64,000 nucleotides of DNA from Vermamoeba vermiformis. Lineage: Eukaryota; Tubulinea; Echinamoebida. Where the stretch lies: the NCBI GenBank assembly GCA_045837725.1, contig JBEWZL010000056.1, forward strand, positions 62,001 through 126,000, written 5' to 3'. Under the pieces are notes generated by a model. The model worked only from the letters and a program-made list of their open reading frames with translations, made no database searches and was not told the origin of the DNA. This document shows positions 43,833 to 54,942 of this stretch, piece after piece. Each line of letters opens with the position of its first letter. The first letter of the stretch is position 1. A program made the translations under genes and the position numbers.

Positions 43833-45728
43833 ATGGTAAGACCTGGACGTGGAAGATTTGAAGAAAAAAAAGATAATTTGTACCGGATTCGTACTCGATC
43901 TAACAAAATTCTTATTTCCGACAGGCTCGCTCATATGTACTACTGGTTGTAGTTGCTTTATTTAGCTTTGGAGTATGCTCTGTTCAAGCTGTTAATTGGC
44001 CGGTATTGACGAATCAAACGATTTCGGCCGTTCCTCCTCAAGAGTTTCGTACCTTAAACTCTACTACGTTAAAAACTATCTCACCAACCGTACGTACATA
44101 TTTATTTAAAATTAATTATATTTTTTGGGGGAGAAATAACGTATTTTCGAAATTTTTTTTGTAGGCTATGAGCGGATTGCTTCCAGCACAAATGATCGAA
44201 ATCCCTCCTTCAGCACTGCAAGGTCTTACTAAAAAACAAATGCAAAATATTCGTGGCCTGGTATGCGCAGTCTTCACGGTGGAACAATCAGCGAATCTCG
44301 CTCCACTTTCTTGCCGTGGATTTGAACCCGAGTGCATCCGCTCGCTTTCAGTTCAAGCTCTTTCCGCCTTTACCCTCAAATGCATTGCAGAAGTACCCAA
44401 TTTTATGATTCCTCTCCTTTCTACACAACAATTTACTGCGATCCAACCTTCCGCCTTGCGTGGTCTGGATTGCGATCAGATGTGGGATATTGGAAACCAT
44501 ATCATGGAAGCCATCACTCCCGTCATGCTCTCGAATCTCTCGCGTGCTTGTTGCTTCGTCAATGGTCGCAGTGTGCATCATATGAAAGAGGAGACCATCA
44601 AGTCCATGACATCCAGCTGCATTGAAATGGCCGATGGAACTATCTTCGAGTCCATTGGTCTAAGAAGATTCGTTATGATTCCTAAGCGCGCTTACTCTGG
44701 CATTCGATACGACCAAGCCATGAAGATGGACAAACGGATCGTAGATTCGCTTACTTTGGAAGATCTGCTGGATACGCTCTCTGGTGCCGGCATGGTGGGC
44801 TTGCTCTCGTCCCATTCCCACTTTAGGGACCTGATTAATAGATACGGCATGTCACTGGTCAGAAACTTGACCGTGGAGCACATCTACCCTGAAGATTCTA
44901 TTCACATGGCTGTGATGCGACAAAGTGTGGGTGCTGCGCACCTCGATCCGAAGATTTTCGTCGTGCATTGGGAAGAAATTCGTTCTCGATTGGAAAGCAC
45001 CAACTGGCTCGAAGTGTATTTACTGAGCTCTGATACTCCTGCTAGTGTTTTTACGGATCACACCGTCGCGGCTATGATGGAGTACAATTTCTTCGGTTTG
45101 ACGTTGGATATGTTCAAGAAGGTGCCTCCGCATATGTTCAAACACGCTACTGCTGATGGCGTCAGACTTTGGCCACAAGAATTCGTAGTGTCAATTACGC
45201 TGGAAATTTTCAAGGAACTTTCTGTGGATGCGTTCCTGGAGCTCTACGAAGATTTGTACCACATTCGTGCAGACTGGGTGTCTTCTATCCCTATCGCAGC
45301 TATTCCTCGTATGCAGTTCTGGGGCTTGTATTGCGCACAAGCCTATGCATTCACTCCTGAGCAGATCGCCGTTATGACTCCGTCGCAGCTTGAGCTAGTT
45401 CAGGGCGAAATAGTGAGCGACTTAAATAGCCTTAAATATATATATGGATAACTAATATGATTTTTAGAACTGGTGCACTGAGTCGACGGCTCCTCGCAAC
45501 ACCCCGATCTCCGGCACTCCAGTACAAGATACTCCTCTAATGCAAGAAACTCCTGCTTTTTCTGCTCCTGTCAACCAAGGTGTCGTAGAAGATAAGGGGC
45601 TTACTGTTGGTGGAGTATTTGCAATCATCTTCGCCATCGCTGTTGTGATCCAGTCCAGCGTGATCGGCTACCACATCTACAACAAGCGTAAACGCGGCAG
45701 TGGTCTTGGTCAATACGATCAACTTTAA
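43833..45728 (+). CDS. Type I membrane protein with helical repeats, mesothelin-like in style
   Basis: Four exons: the first coding exon is the ATG alone (43833-43835), then about 43925-44089, 44165-45412 and 45468-45728, giving 558 residues. The second exon supplies ARSYVLLVVVALFSFGVCSVQA, a signal peptide. The ectodomain is built of short helical units (IPPSALQGLTKKQMQNI, IRSLSVQALSAFTLKCI, FTAIQPSALRGLDCDQMWDI, FTPEQIAVMTPSQLEL), a pattern like the superhelical repeats of mesothelin/stereocilin/otoancorin. A Thr/Pro stalk follows, then VGGVFAIIFAIAVVIQSSVIGY as the membrane helix and a short basic tail. The ATG-only exon is supported by a good donor (ATG|GTAAGA) and by the signal peptide that splicing produces. 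Family call is tentative. Confidence 0.8.
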
Positions 45729-45818
45729 GTATCATTATTATTATAGTTAAATAATAAACTATTAGCTCTATTATAAACAAACGAAATTTACAATACCGGT
45801 ACGAGGCCTAAATCTGGC

Positions 45819-47597
45819 CTACAAATTGCCGGACATAAAACCTTCTTCGTCAGCAGGGACTATATAAGAGTTAATAAAACATAATAATATGTAACGTTGG
45901 ACGTACTTCTGACTGGCGCCATCATTCGTCGTTTACGCCAAAAGTAGAATCCGGTAAATCCAGCGCCGATCAGCATAATTCCGCCAATAACACCAGTCCA
46001 CGCGTAGTTGTAAGTGTTATCAACAGGCATTACGCACTCGACTGAATAGGTGCTCGCAAAAGTTGCAGGATTGTAGTAATATTTGCCTAAACAGCCGTTG
46101 TAACATCGCACCAAGTAGCCACAATTCTTCATGGCACATGACTCGGGCAACATTGACACCTCGCGGCATTTGTTCTCGGTCATGCATTGTGTCAATGTCT
46201 AGCAAAGATAAGTATTAAAATAACTATACAAGTTCGAACTAAAGTCTGAAACCCTACCTGGAACTGCGTGTTGCAACTGTCTCGGGTCTTTTGGTTGAAA
46301 TATACTTCGGGTGCAAACACGTTACTTGGCACGCACACCTTGTCTCCTTGATGAGGATCACATAGGCACTGACCTCCCTTGCTTGTACAGTCGTCACATG
46401 CAGCTACAATCACACGGTCAGCATCAATGCATAAAAACACGTGTCAAATTAGGAATTTCACAGAAAACAACGAGATTGTTATATACGTACTATTGGCTGT
46501 ATATTCAACTGCAGCGCATTTGTTTCCTTTGCATTCTAAGCCCATTTCACAGTCCAATCGATCGGCACAATCTTCGTTAGCTTTCTTCGCGTAAATTTTC
46601 TTGCATTCTAATTGACATTTTAGTACTATATAATAACTATAATGATGTCGCTTACTTTGCTCGACGCAACGCATTGACGGACCACAAGGGTTAGATCCGG
46701 TATCTACATCACACGAGCTTCCCTACAGATAAAAGGAGAGACTATTAGACCATATATATAACATTAGGCCGGCAAGTAGCACTATATTAATATAATTGAT
46801 GCTGTACCTCTGAAATTTCTGTGCATTTACGCTCGACACAAGTTAGTCCATAACCGCAATCAACAGTATTGCTGCACTCTCCGTCTTTTTGCACTGACTT
46901 GCATTTGCCATCAATACATGCGCCATTCAAACATTGTCTATCGTGCGTGCATATTTCTCCGGCCCTAAAAGTTTAAAGTAAGCCAAAAATCAATATTGAA
47001 AATCTCGATCTGGTCGCGAGAATCTCCAAAATCAATATAATATTCTATGATAAGTATTAATACTATATATAGAATTTTTGGCAATATTCCTATCGCTAAA
47101 TATGAAGAAGGAACGTACTCGGCGGATTTGGCGAACTTGCAAGTTGCATTACAGAATACTTCTGCGCCAATAAGGGCTGTATTGCATTGTGAATCAAATA
47201 CGCATTTATCTCCAGGCTTATACGGCCCTCTAACGCAAACGCCGTTGTTGCAGCGCAGATTCAATTCGGTGATCTGACATACGGCCAGTCCTGCCGGCTG
47301 ATTACTTTAAAAAAATTAATTATAATTATTATAAAATATTGGGCGAAGTACTGAAAGAAATATGCATTAATTGACTTGAAATTATGATTTTTTCGGATTT
47401 GCGAAATGTCTAGCGCTCCTTCAATGACATGAAGGTCCTCTAAATACGCACCTTATATCATTAGGCAAATTAAATGCGTCAGTATTGCATCCTTCCGACT
47501 CTTTTGAATTATAGAAGTGCACGCAACTCGGATCACTTGCTGCACGACAGATCGTCAGCAATGCAAGCACTATCAATACTTGATACCGCAAATACAT
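45819..47597 (-). CDS. Cysteine-rich type I membrane protein (EB/Dickkopf-like modules)
   Basis: Eight exons from 47597 down to 45819 give 383 residues. MYLRYQVLIVLALLTICRAA is the signal peptide. The ectodomain carries repeated six- to eight-cysteine modules (CNNGVCVRGPYKPGDKCVFDSQC, CTHDRQCLNGACIDGKC, CADRLDCEMGLECKGNKC) that resemble EB or Dickkopf N-terminal modules. A distal domain has CMTENKCREV and CYNGCLG. YAWTGVIGGIMLIGAGFTGFYF is the membrane helix, followed by RKRRMMAPV and the last tiny exon encoding PADEEGFMSGNL. Exon phases fit the module boundaries. It converges tail to tail with the gene at 43833. A recognition or adhesion role is inferred from architecture only. Confidence 0.82.
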
Positions 47598-47953
47598 CGA
47601 GTGCCTATGTTGTTGGAAATAGAAACAATGACTGAACTATTTTTGGTTCAGAAAAGAAACAGGCTCAATTGAGCTTGGTTTTTGCCATCTCTAGTGATAA
47701 TCGCACGCTTCATATATATTTTATGAATATATTTCACTGTCGCGTGTGCACATCCGCGAGCACACTAAGTTTATCCGAAAACGTGATCTTGCGTAAAGAC
47801 TTTATATAATTCGTTGCAGCAGATTCAACCTCATCACCATAGGCTTTGCGCAATCGACAAAAAATGACACGATTCTTGAATAAAAACAGAAAAGTTTTAT
47901 TTTACAAAATTGCCGCAAGCTATTTACAAGTTAGTACATCACGTTAGCATGAT
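47598..47953. other. Intergenic region
   Basis: Promoter side of the cysteine-rich gene (-) and 3' end of the helix-turn-helix gene (-). No exon seen. Confidence 0.4.
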
Positions 47954-48836
47954 TTATGACCAGCTAATCAAATTCTCAACGTTGTTCCATTCATAACCGC
48001 CAAGGTCATTATTGCGACAGGTAGCGGATTCGATGTCAAAACTTAAAAACTCGGGACAACTCTCTGACGAAGCCATGCTACTGCTAGGTGAATCATGTGA
48101 CGATTGGCTGCTATAGTACGATGCACTAGACGTATTCATGTCAGGAGTGCTGATTTGTGGTGCGGCTTCGGGATCCGGTGTGACTAAAAGCGTGGATGTG
48201 ACTCCGCCCTGGTTGGGGTTGTATACATTCCTGACGCGGACTTCCATTCCATTATACTTTATGACTGGCTCGGGAACGATATGGTAAGACGGTTTTACGG
48301 GCATCGGCAGAATTTGGTTGGATTCGGTTGCCTTGAAATTCTCGATCCAAGATTGGATCTTGGCTTCAACCGCGCTCCATCCTTTAGTTCGCGGTGATAA
48401 GTTCATGAACTGGCTCATCTTCGTAGGGCTTAAATAGTCATATTAGTAAGTTTTAAGACCAGCAAGATGTGGCAACATCAAGATTTGAATCAATCGTTGA
48501 AAATTGCGGCCCGATTAAAAACTTTGCGGCACATTTTACTCATTCGCATAATGAGATGTTTCATGAAGCGATTGCTTACCTCAAGCCGCACTCTCGAGCG
48601 ATTTGTTTTTGCGATTTGGCACCTGTAAGCAGGATCTGTCTGACGCATCTAACGAGGCTAGCATTGGGAGGCTTTTTAGAGTAAGTCGGAATCGTCATTG
48701 AGGGCACTAAGCCAAGCATCATAAGCTGATCGACATCGAGAGTAGTAAAGCGTGCGCGTTTGATTTGAGGCATGTATTCGAGTTGATCCAAATCCGTACT
48801 GAAAGCGTCTTCAGCTGTTCTTTTCAAACCGTACAT
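47954..48836 (-). CDS. Helix-turn-helix protein, paralogue A
   Basis: Two exons (about 48836-48580 and 48428-47954) give 243 residues. The N-terminus has basic patches (GLKRTAEDAF, PQIKRARF), likely nuclear signals. The centre, LVRCVRQILLTGAKSQKQIARECGLSPTKMSQFMNLSP, is a five-helix DNA-binding fold like lambda-repressor, CUT or POU-specific domains: IARECGLS is helix 2 and turn, TKMSQFMN the recognition helix. The intron cuts the codon just after CGL, exactly in the turn. RTKGWSAVEAKIQSWI continues with the conserved helix. The remaining C-terminal part is Ser-rich and likely disordered, possibly an activation region. Shares the fold and intron site with the gene at 50291. A transcription regulator is inferred. 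Confidence 0.75.
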
Positions 48837-50290
48837 TGCTGTGATAAGTTATTGCACGAGAATTTTTCCGTTGCACCTTTTGTGGCTTTCAGTTGAGAAA
48901 GGTTTAATCAAAATGTCACGCGATTTGCACTGCGTTTTATGTGCTAGCACACTTTCCTTTTTAGGACGTGAACGGCACTGCCTTGCGATTTTCGCCGTGC
49001 AAAGATCTGACACACATAGGAACAAAATTGATGGCTTGATCAAATCTTGCTTTGCAGTAGCGACTCTAAATGATTGTTGGATCCGTACTCCTAAATAGAC
49101 AATTTTGTAAATAAATTTCGAATTTTATATTTGTAGCGAAATTAAAGTACTACAAAATTAACGCTCTTCGTCGCTACGATCATATTATCCGTCAGTAAGT
49201 CAAGTTAAAAACTTTCTTATTCAAAGAACGCCTCCCATCGCAGGTTGACAAAATTACAGCAATTACTTTTTCAAAATTCAGTGAAAAAAATATCCGTGAC
49301 ACGTGTCGGGAGTGAAGAGGGCCCGATATCACTATTTTTCATTAAAAATCAGACGAGACGTCATAGAACCGAGGAAAAAAAAGGAATGTTTAACGAAATG
49401 ACAAGGACAGGTTGTCCTTATCAAGCTAATGACGGACATAAAGTTTACGTGGTATTTTTAGAAAAAAAATGCCCGTCGCAAAGTGAGGGACCCAGCGAGA
49501 GATACCGTGACCAGATCTGATTACAAAAGTCCTACACTGAGGACAAAAAAAGAATCATTGTTGTAAACTCCCTATATTTGCTTCATAAGGTAATAATTTT
49601 TGATTTCAAATTTCAGATAATTCGTTTGGCAAATCGAGATTATTTATAAATAAAAAAATCTTCTAAGCCGCAGCAAGATCCGCATAATAAAAATAATTAA
49701 ATGGAAAATCTATCTACTTAGTGTTCATCGGTTCACAGAAAATGATCGTAATGCGATTGATTATCAAAAATATTCGTGAAATGTTGAAGCGGATGTGTGC
49801 GCTGCGCTTACCTTTGCTTGAGTAAATGAGCAATATTCATGAAGGGTAATTAAATCGTGTATTCTACATGATGAGGTGGTTGCGGGTAATATTTGAGTAT
49901 TTCAGACCTATTAATAATGTCAACAATTCTTGAACCCTACAGAATCGAAACTAATTAACGCCATAATTACCGAATAAATATACCAATAATTAATTCTTAG
50001 TTGCTAGCAAATAATATTATAACAATATTTACCTTGAGCAGATTCAAAACAAAAAGGAGCGGTCTGCTGATCCAATAATCCTTACATTGATTATAATAAT
50101 CGAAATTTCAAATATATGTTGCGGTAATATCATTTGCAATAGTGCATGCTAAATGGTGTAGTCTTCGACGACAGTGCGAAAATGAATCATCAACATGTGC
50201 ACCGTGGCAACTACTATTTACTAATTTACACAAAATAGGCTATTTACATAGTAACTAACAAGCAGGCTGGTTTTTCCAAATCTTTACGCG
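48837..50290. other. Intergenic region between two HTH paralogues
   Basis: 1.45 kb without a supported exon. The 91-codon ORF at 49245-49520 has low-complexity content and no splice partner. A near-perfect TGACACGTGTCG lies at 49297-49308. Several hundred bases are AT-rich. Confidence 0.45.
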
Positions 50291-51215
50291 CTACAGAGGC
50301 GAATCCAGCGCTTGGACGATCGAGAAGTTGTCCCAAGCACAATCGTTGAGATACGCAGTACAAGTACCAACCGTCCATTTAGAGGCTAACTCCGGCTTAA
50401 AATCTTCCCTCACACCGGAGTTTGTTGTCGCGTCATGAACGAGATGCGCTTTTGAAATTTCAACTCCGGAGAGATCTGATGACGTATTGATGACCTCATC
50501 GCTGTTCGAGTATATTGTATGTTGTTGATCATTGTTTTCGATAGGGTTCAATGCTTCAATCTCAGCTGATTCATGTGCGTAGGTGCTCGTTGTGGATGTG
50601 GATGTATCATCAAATTGCCAAGGATTGCTTCGATTCTGCACGTATACTGTAGATCTCAATTCCTCCGGCTCAGGTTGCTCGTGCGTAACGACGCAGGATT
50701 GAGGTACTGAGTAATCTGATTCCAGCGGGTGACCCGATCGTTGGCTTCGTTTGGTTTTTTTGAGCCACGCAGTGACTTTTGCTTCTACTGAGTCCCAACC
50801 ATGCACTCTAGGCGACAAGTTCATAAACTGGCTCATCTTAGTTTGACTAGAATAGAAAAGTTAGACTTTGTTCGCAATCCGCGGAAATTCGGTTAAGTTT
50901 TGAATGAGATTGAAGGAAATCGACCTTGATCTTGATTAATATTACTTATAGACATTACCTTAAGCCGCATTCCTTAGCAACTTGCTTTTGTGTCTTCGTT
51001 CCAGCGAGAATAATCCGCTTGACCTGATTAACCAACTCTTGGTTCGGAGCATACTTCAATTGTGGCGCGGCTAAAGTCATCATAGGTACGAGTCCTATAA
51101 CCATCATATCTGAAGTAGGTACTGTTTTGGCTCGCTTGCAAAGTTGCGAAACGGCGGATTCGTATTCAAAAACGAGATTAGCTTTTCTCTTGCTTCCAGC
51201 CATGCTGTTCTTCAT
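50291..51215 (-). CDS. Helix-turn-helix protein, paralogue B
   Basis: Two exons (about 51215-50959 and 50846-50291) give 270 residues; a start at the second ATG (MAGSKRKAN) is also possible. SKRKANLVF and LCKRAKTV are basic patches. The DNA-binding core LVNQVKRIILAGTKTQKQVAKECGLSQTKMSQFMNLSPRVHGW is about 60% identical to paralogue A. The intron is at the same codon. The C-terminal tail is Ser/Thr/Glu-rich and unrelated in detail to that of A. Both genes lie in the same direction 2 kb apart, so this is an old tandem duplication in which only the DNA-binding core was conserved. Confidence 0.75.
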
Positions 51216-52452
51216 CTTGCGTGGTATTCAATCTAGATTGTTTGTTGGGAATGCCTTATTTTCCCGACGATCGTTTTAAATCGAGGCAATTTACAAATTA
51301 GGAAAAGGAAAGGTCCATGCATCGCGCTACTTCCTGCCCAAGAATTCATTAGTGCGTATTCATTCTATGATTAGTATATTCAATATTAATACGTTACGTA
51401 CAAATAAAAAATATATTCATATTTTAAAAATTACCAGGATCTTTAGGAGATTAAAATAGACCGCAGGAAAAAATTGAATCAAATTTGAAATAGGCATATC
51501 AAAACATTAATATAGACTAATCGGACTAACATTACGGTGCATAGGTAACTTATCACGCTGGTTAAAGCGATCGCTTATCATCTCATATTCATGGAACGGC
51601 AAACGTTAAGAACACAAGTTCATGAACAAATTGCCTTATTAAGGGATGAAAGAATATCGTAATTGAAGACAGCGGCCGAAAACATCCGAAATGAGAAAAT
51701 TTTAGGTAGCGTTCTCAAATGGAGATTAAGATTGATGTAACTATACTCCGTGATCGGTATAAACGATCTAGAATATAAGAATAGCGAGATTTATACATAC
51801 CTGTGATGCAGATAATTGCTTTTCCTCCTTAGCAAAGCGGATCTGAGATAAGAAAGCAAAGTTAGTCGGATTTGGAACAAAAGGGATTGGTATTCATAAG
51901 GCATAATAGAGATAGTTCTCAATCGTCATCTTTGGTAATTTAATTAATCGAATATTTTAAAAGTTAGTTCTGGCCCTAAACAGGCTAAGGTTAATTTTGG
52001 AGATCGGGAAGCTTTCAGATAAACCAACAAGGATGGCCCAGTTTAGGTTATAATTTTTTTGCGTTCGATATAACGGTAATATGAAGAGCAAAGATACTGC
52101 TCGAAAGTAATTCGTTATCAGGTAGCGCAGATTTAATTAATCCGAAACAGCGCCATTAAATTAAAATACGAATAGCAATTGCATATTATTATTAAATCAT
52201 ATGGTTAGTATTATTGGTATTAATACTAATAAAAATTACCTGCAACAACACGATACTTCAAATCTATTGAAACTCATTTTCACGAGCTGTGTAGACGTTT
52301 CAAGTAATATACACTGGCTAATTTACAATAACGTTTCATAAAAATAACAAAAGCAGTGGTTATGTGTTCTTCTGAATTGAATCAAAGCAAATAACTTTTT
52401 AGATTTGTCATTTTATATCACCTCGTACACGCAACAACAAGACTGATATGTG
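51216..52452. other. Intergenic region
   Basis: 1.2 kb with no supported exon, RNA gene or repeat. It serves as a divergent promoter between the HTH gene B (-) and the F-box/ankyrin gene (+). Confidence 0.4.
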
Positions 52453-54717
52453 ATGCAACATTATATCAATAAAAATTGGCGATGGCCATTGCACCCTAAC
52501 GCAGGGCAGCCAACAGAGCAGGTACAGCGAGTTTTTTTTAAATTTAATTTCTTACACCCCTTGATCTTCAATTATTAATAATTATACGGCTATGAAGAAA
52601 TTACAGAATATAATTAAATTACATTGACAACGTATTAACTAGATTTTTTTCTGCAGGTCTCTCAATTTTTGGGATTGCCCAGCGAGATAATCGAAATCGT
52701 ATTGCAAGAAAGCAATTTATTCGATGTTATAATGCTTCGAACAGTGTGCAAGTCACTTTACAACTTGATTGCGGATGCACATCTGTTTCCAAAACACTTC
52801 GTTCTCGATCAACAGAAATGCTTGGAATACTACGTCACTCTTGGAAATATATCAGCATTAGAGTACTTGCACGCAATGAATTTTTTCTTTACGCCTTCAT
52901 TATGCGTTAGAGCAGCGGAATCTGGTCGATTGGATGTGATCAAGTACCTACGCGACAACGGATGCCACTTAGATTATGGAACGCATTATGCATTAACGAC
53001 CTCCGGACATTTAGATGTATTAGAATACATTCTTGAAGGTCAAACCGAAGACAACCTTAAAGAAGCCTATGGACCGATGTGTGTGCAGTATTTATTCTCC
53101 GCTAGTGCATCCGCTGGTCATTTGCACATTGTAAAATATTTGCACGAGAAAGGATTTGGATGGGAAACCAATACAATATATGAGGCCTGTCAAAACGACC
53201 ACTTTGAAGTGTTCAAATACGCGATCGAGAACGGATGTCCTTACGAACCAATTCATCCCCCAATCGGCCATATCAAATTCATGAAATATCTTGAAGAACG
53301 GGAAATTCCCTGGAAATACCGCGCATGCAAAGACGCGGCCAGCAAAGGAAATTTAGACGCGTTGAAATATGCTCACGAACACGGATGTGTCTGGCAAGAT
53401 GCGGTCAATAATAATATGGCTGCTGCACACGGCCACTTAGAGTGCTTAAAATATGCAGTAGAGCATGGCGCCCCTGTTGGAGACATTCACAGCGTCAAAT
53501 CAATTGAAATTTTGGAATACTTGATCCAACACACCACCGCGAACTTGACAGATTGGATCTACACTTCAGCGCTGTCAAAAAATACAGATAGAAATATTAT
53601 TTACTATATGTTAAAGCATACGACCGTTGCACCACCACCACACTTTGCAGTTCAAATTGCACAGACGGGCGATCTAGAACTTTTCAAGTTCGCCATTGAA
53701 AACAAATTTAATGCAGCACCAATACATGACGAGTTCGAATTCGCATCGGATATTTATATGGCAATTGTTAGTAGTGATTACACAAGTGGATCGTTGGACT
53801 GCTTGAAATATGCAGTCGAGAAAAAATTAGGGCGGTTCTATGATGACTGGCTTGTTTACTTCCGTCATATGTTGGTTTCTAATATTCCCCAAAAAATCGA
53901 TATGATTAAATGGTGGTTGGAGAATTTACCGTACAAATTCAGAAATCAAGATCTGATCAACGTCGTGAAAGGCGAGTCGATTGAAATACTCGAATTATTG
54001 ATTGAAAAAGGCATCAAATTTAACGAAGAGCACTTGAATATTGCTTCGGAATTAGATAGTCCTCTAGTTCTGGCATATATGCTCAAGCAAGGTCATTGTA
54101 AGTAACGCCTTAAGCGATCTAATTTTTAAACGCTCTTAATAATTTCGTTTTGAAGATAAAAATTGGAAAATTGGTTACTATGCCTCCCAGCTCTCGTGTA
54201 TCAAATATGCGCATGAACATGGATGTAAGTTTTAACGAAAGACAGATCTTCGTTTCCCTTGCTTTTCTTCGAAGAAAAAAATTTAATTTTCCCTTGTGAC
54301 GAGTTTAAACTAACGATTACTACTGTAGATGAATGGTCTCTCGATTGCCTCATTAATTTATCCTTTGGCGATAGTGTCGAAGTACTGCAATACTTGCTCG
54401 AACAAAGAATAGTCGAAAGAGGTACAGCGCTGAAAATGAGTGCAAAAAAGCACGCTAATCAATGGAAACGATATCTTACAGAGCTTAAAGGTATGTTTAA
54501 TATTGTTATTACGGCCAAAAACTTTGGATCCGAAGTGTAGCAGTGACCTAAAATTATTTCGTTTAAAGAATAACAATAATTATTGCATTATTGTATTAAT
54601 TTATTTACTTATGGGCGAGAACTAATCGCCGTTATCTATTCAGATCTGCCGGCAAACAAGAAGAAAAAGAAATCGTCGGCCAAAATCAAAGAGGCGTTTT
54701 CCAAGTTATGGAAGTAA
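52453..54717 (+). CDS. F-box protein with ankyrin-like repeats
   Basis: Five exons (about 52453-52521, 52657-54097, 54156-54224, 54329-54490, 54644-54717) give about 604 residues. The short first exon (MQHYINKNWRWPLHPNAGQPTEQ) is chosen because it joins in phase to VSQFLGLPSEIIEIVLQESNLFDVIMLRTVCKSL, an F-box. From about residue 75 come at least nine ankyrin-like units of the amoeba/giant-virus type (GRLDVIKYLRDNGC, GHLDVLEYIL, GHLHIVKYLHEKG, GNLDALKYAHEHGC). The tail is lysine-rich (ANKKKKKSSAKIKEAF) and may be a nuclear signal. F-box plus ankyrin repeats is an SCF adaptor plan: F-box for Skp1, repeats for substrate. This same combination is common in giant viruses and their amoeba hosts, though here it is spliced and host-like. 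Confidence 0.85.
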
Positions 54718-54942
54718 CTGTACTTGTAGTAATAAATAATGTCAATACCGGAAATATTTCGTTTTTTGGGTTCCATGCCATTAGGAAAAAAATCAGAAGC
54801 ATGAGACTGGCTGTGAATTGTAAACAATATTATTTAACTTGTCAATGGACCGTTTTTGCTATTTCGTTCCAAAACGTGAACATAAAGAACGATAATATGA
54901 TGAAAAAGGCATATTAATCATAGTACGAGAAGATTGGAGAAA

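Noticed and set aside
49245-49520. 91-codon plus-strand ORF
   Set aside because: No splice partner, no family resemblance and skewed composition; probably chance.
52453-54717. Giant-virus origin of the F-box/ankyrin gene
   Set aside because: The repeat style is shared with giant viruses, but four ordinary introns and no viral neighbours favour a host gene.
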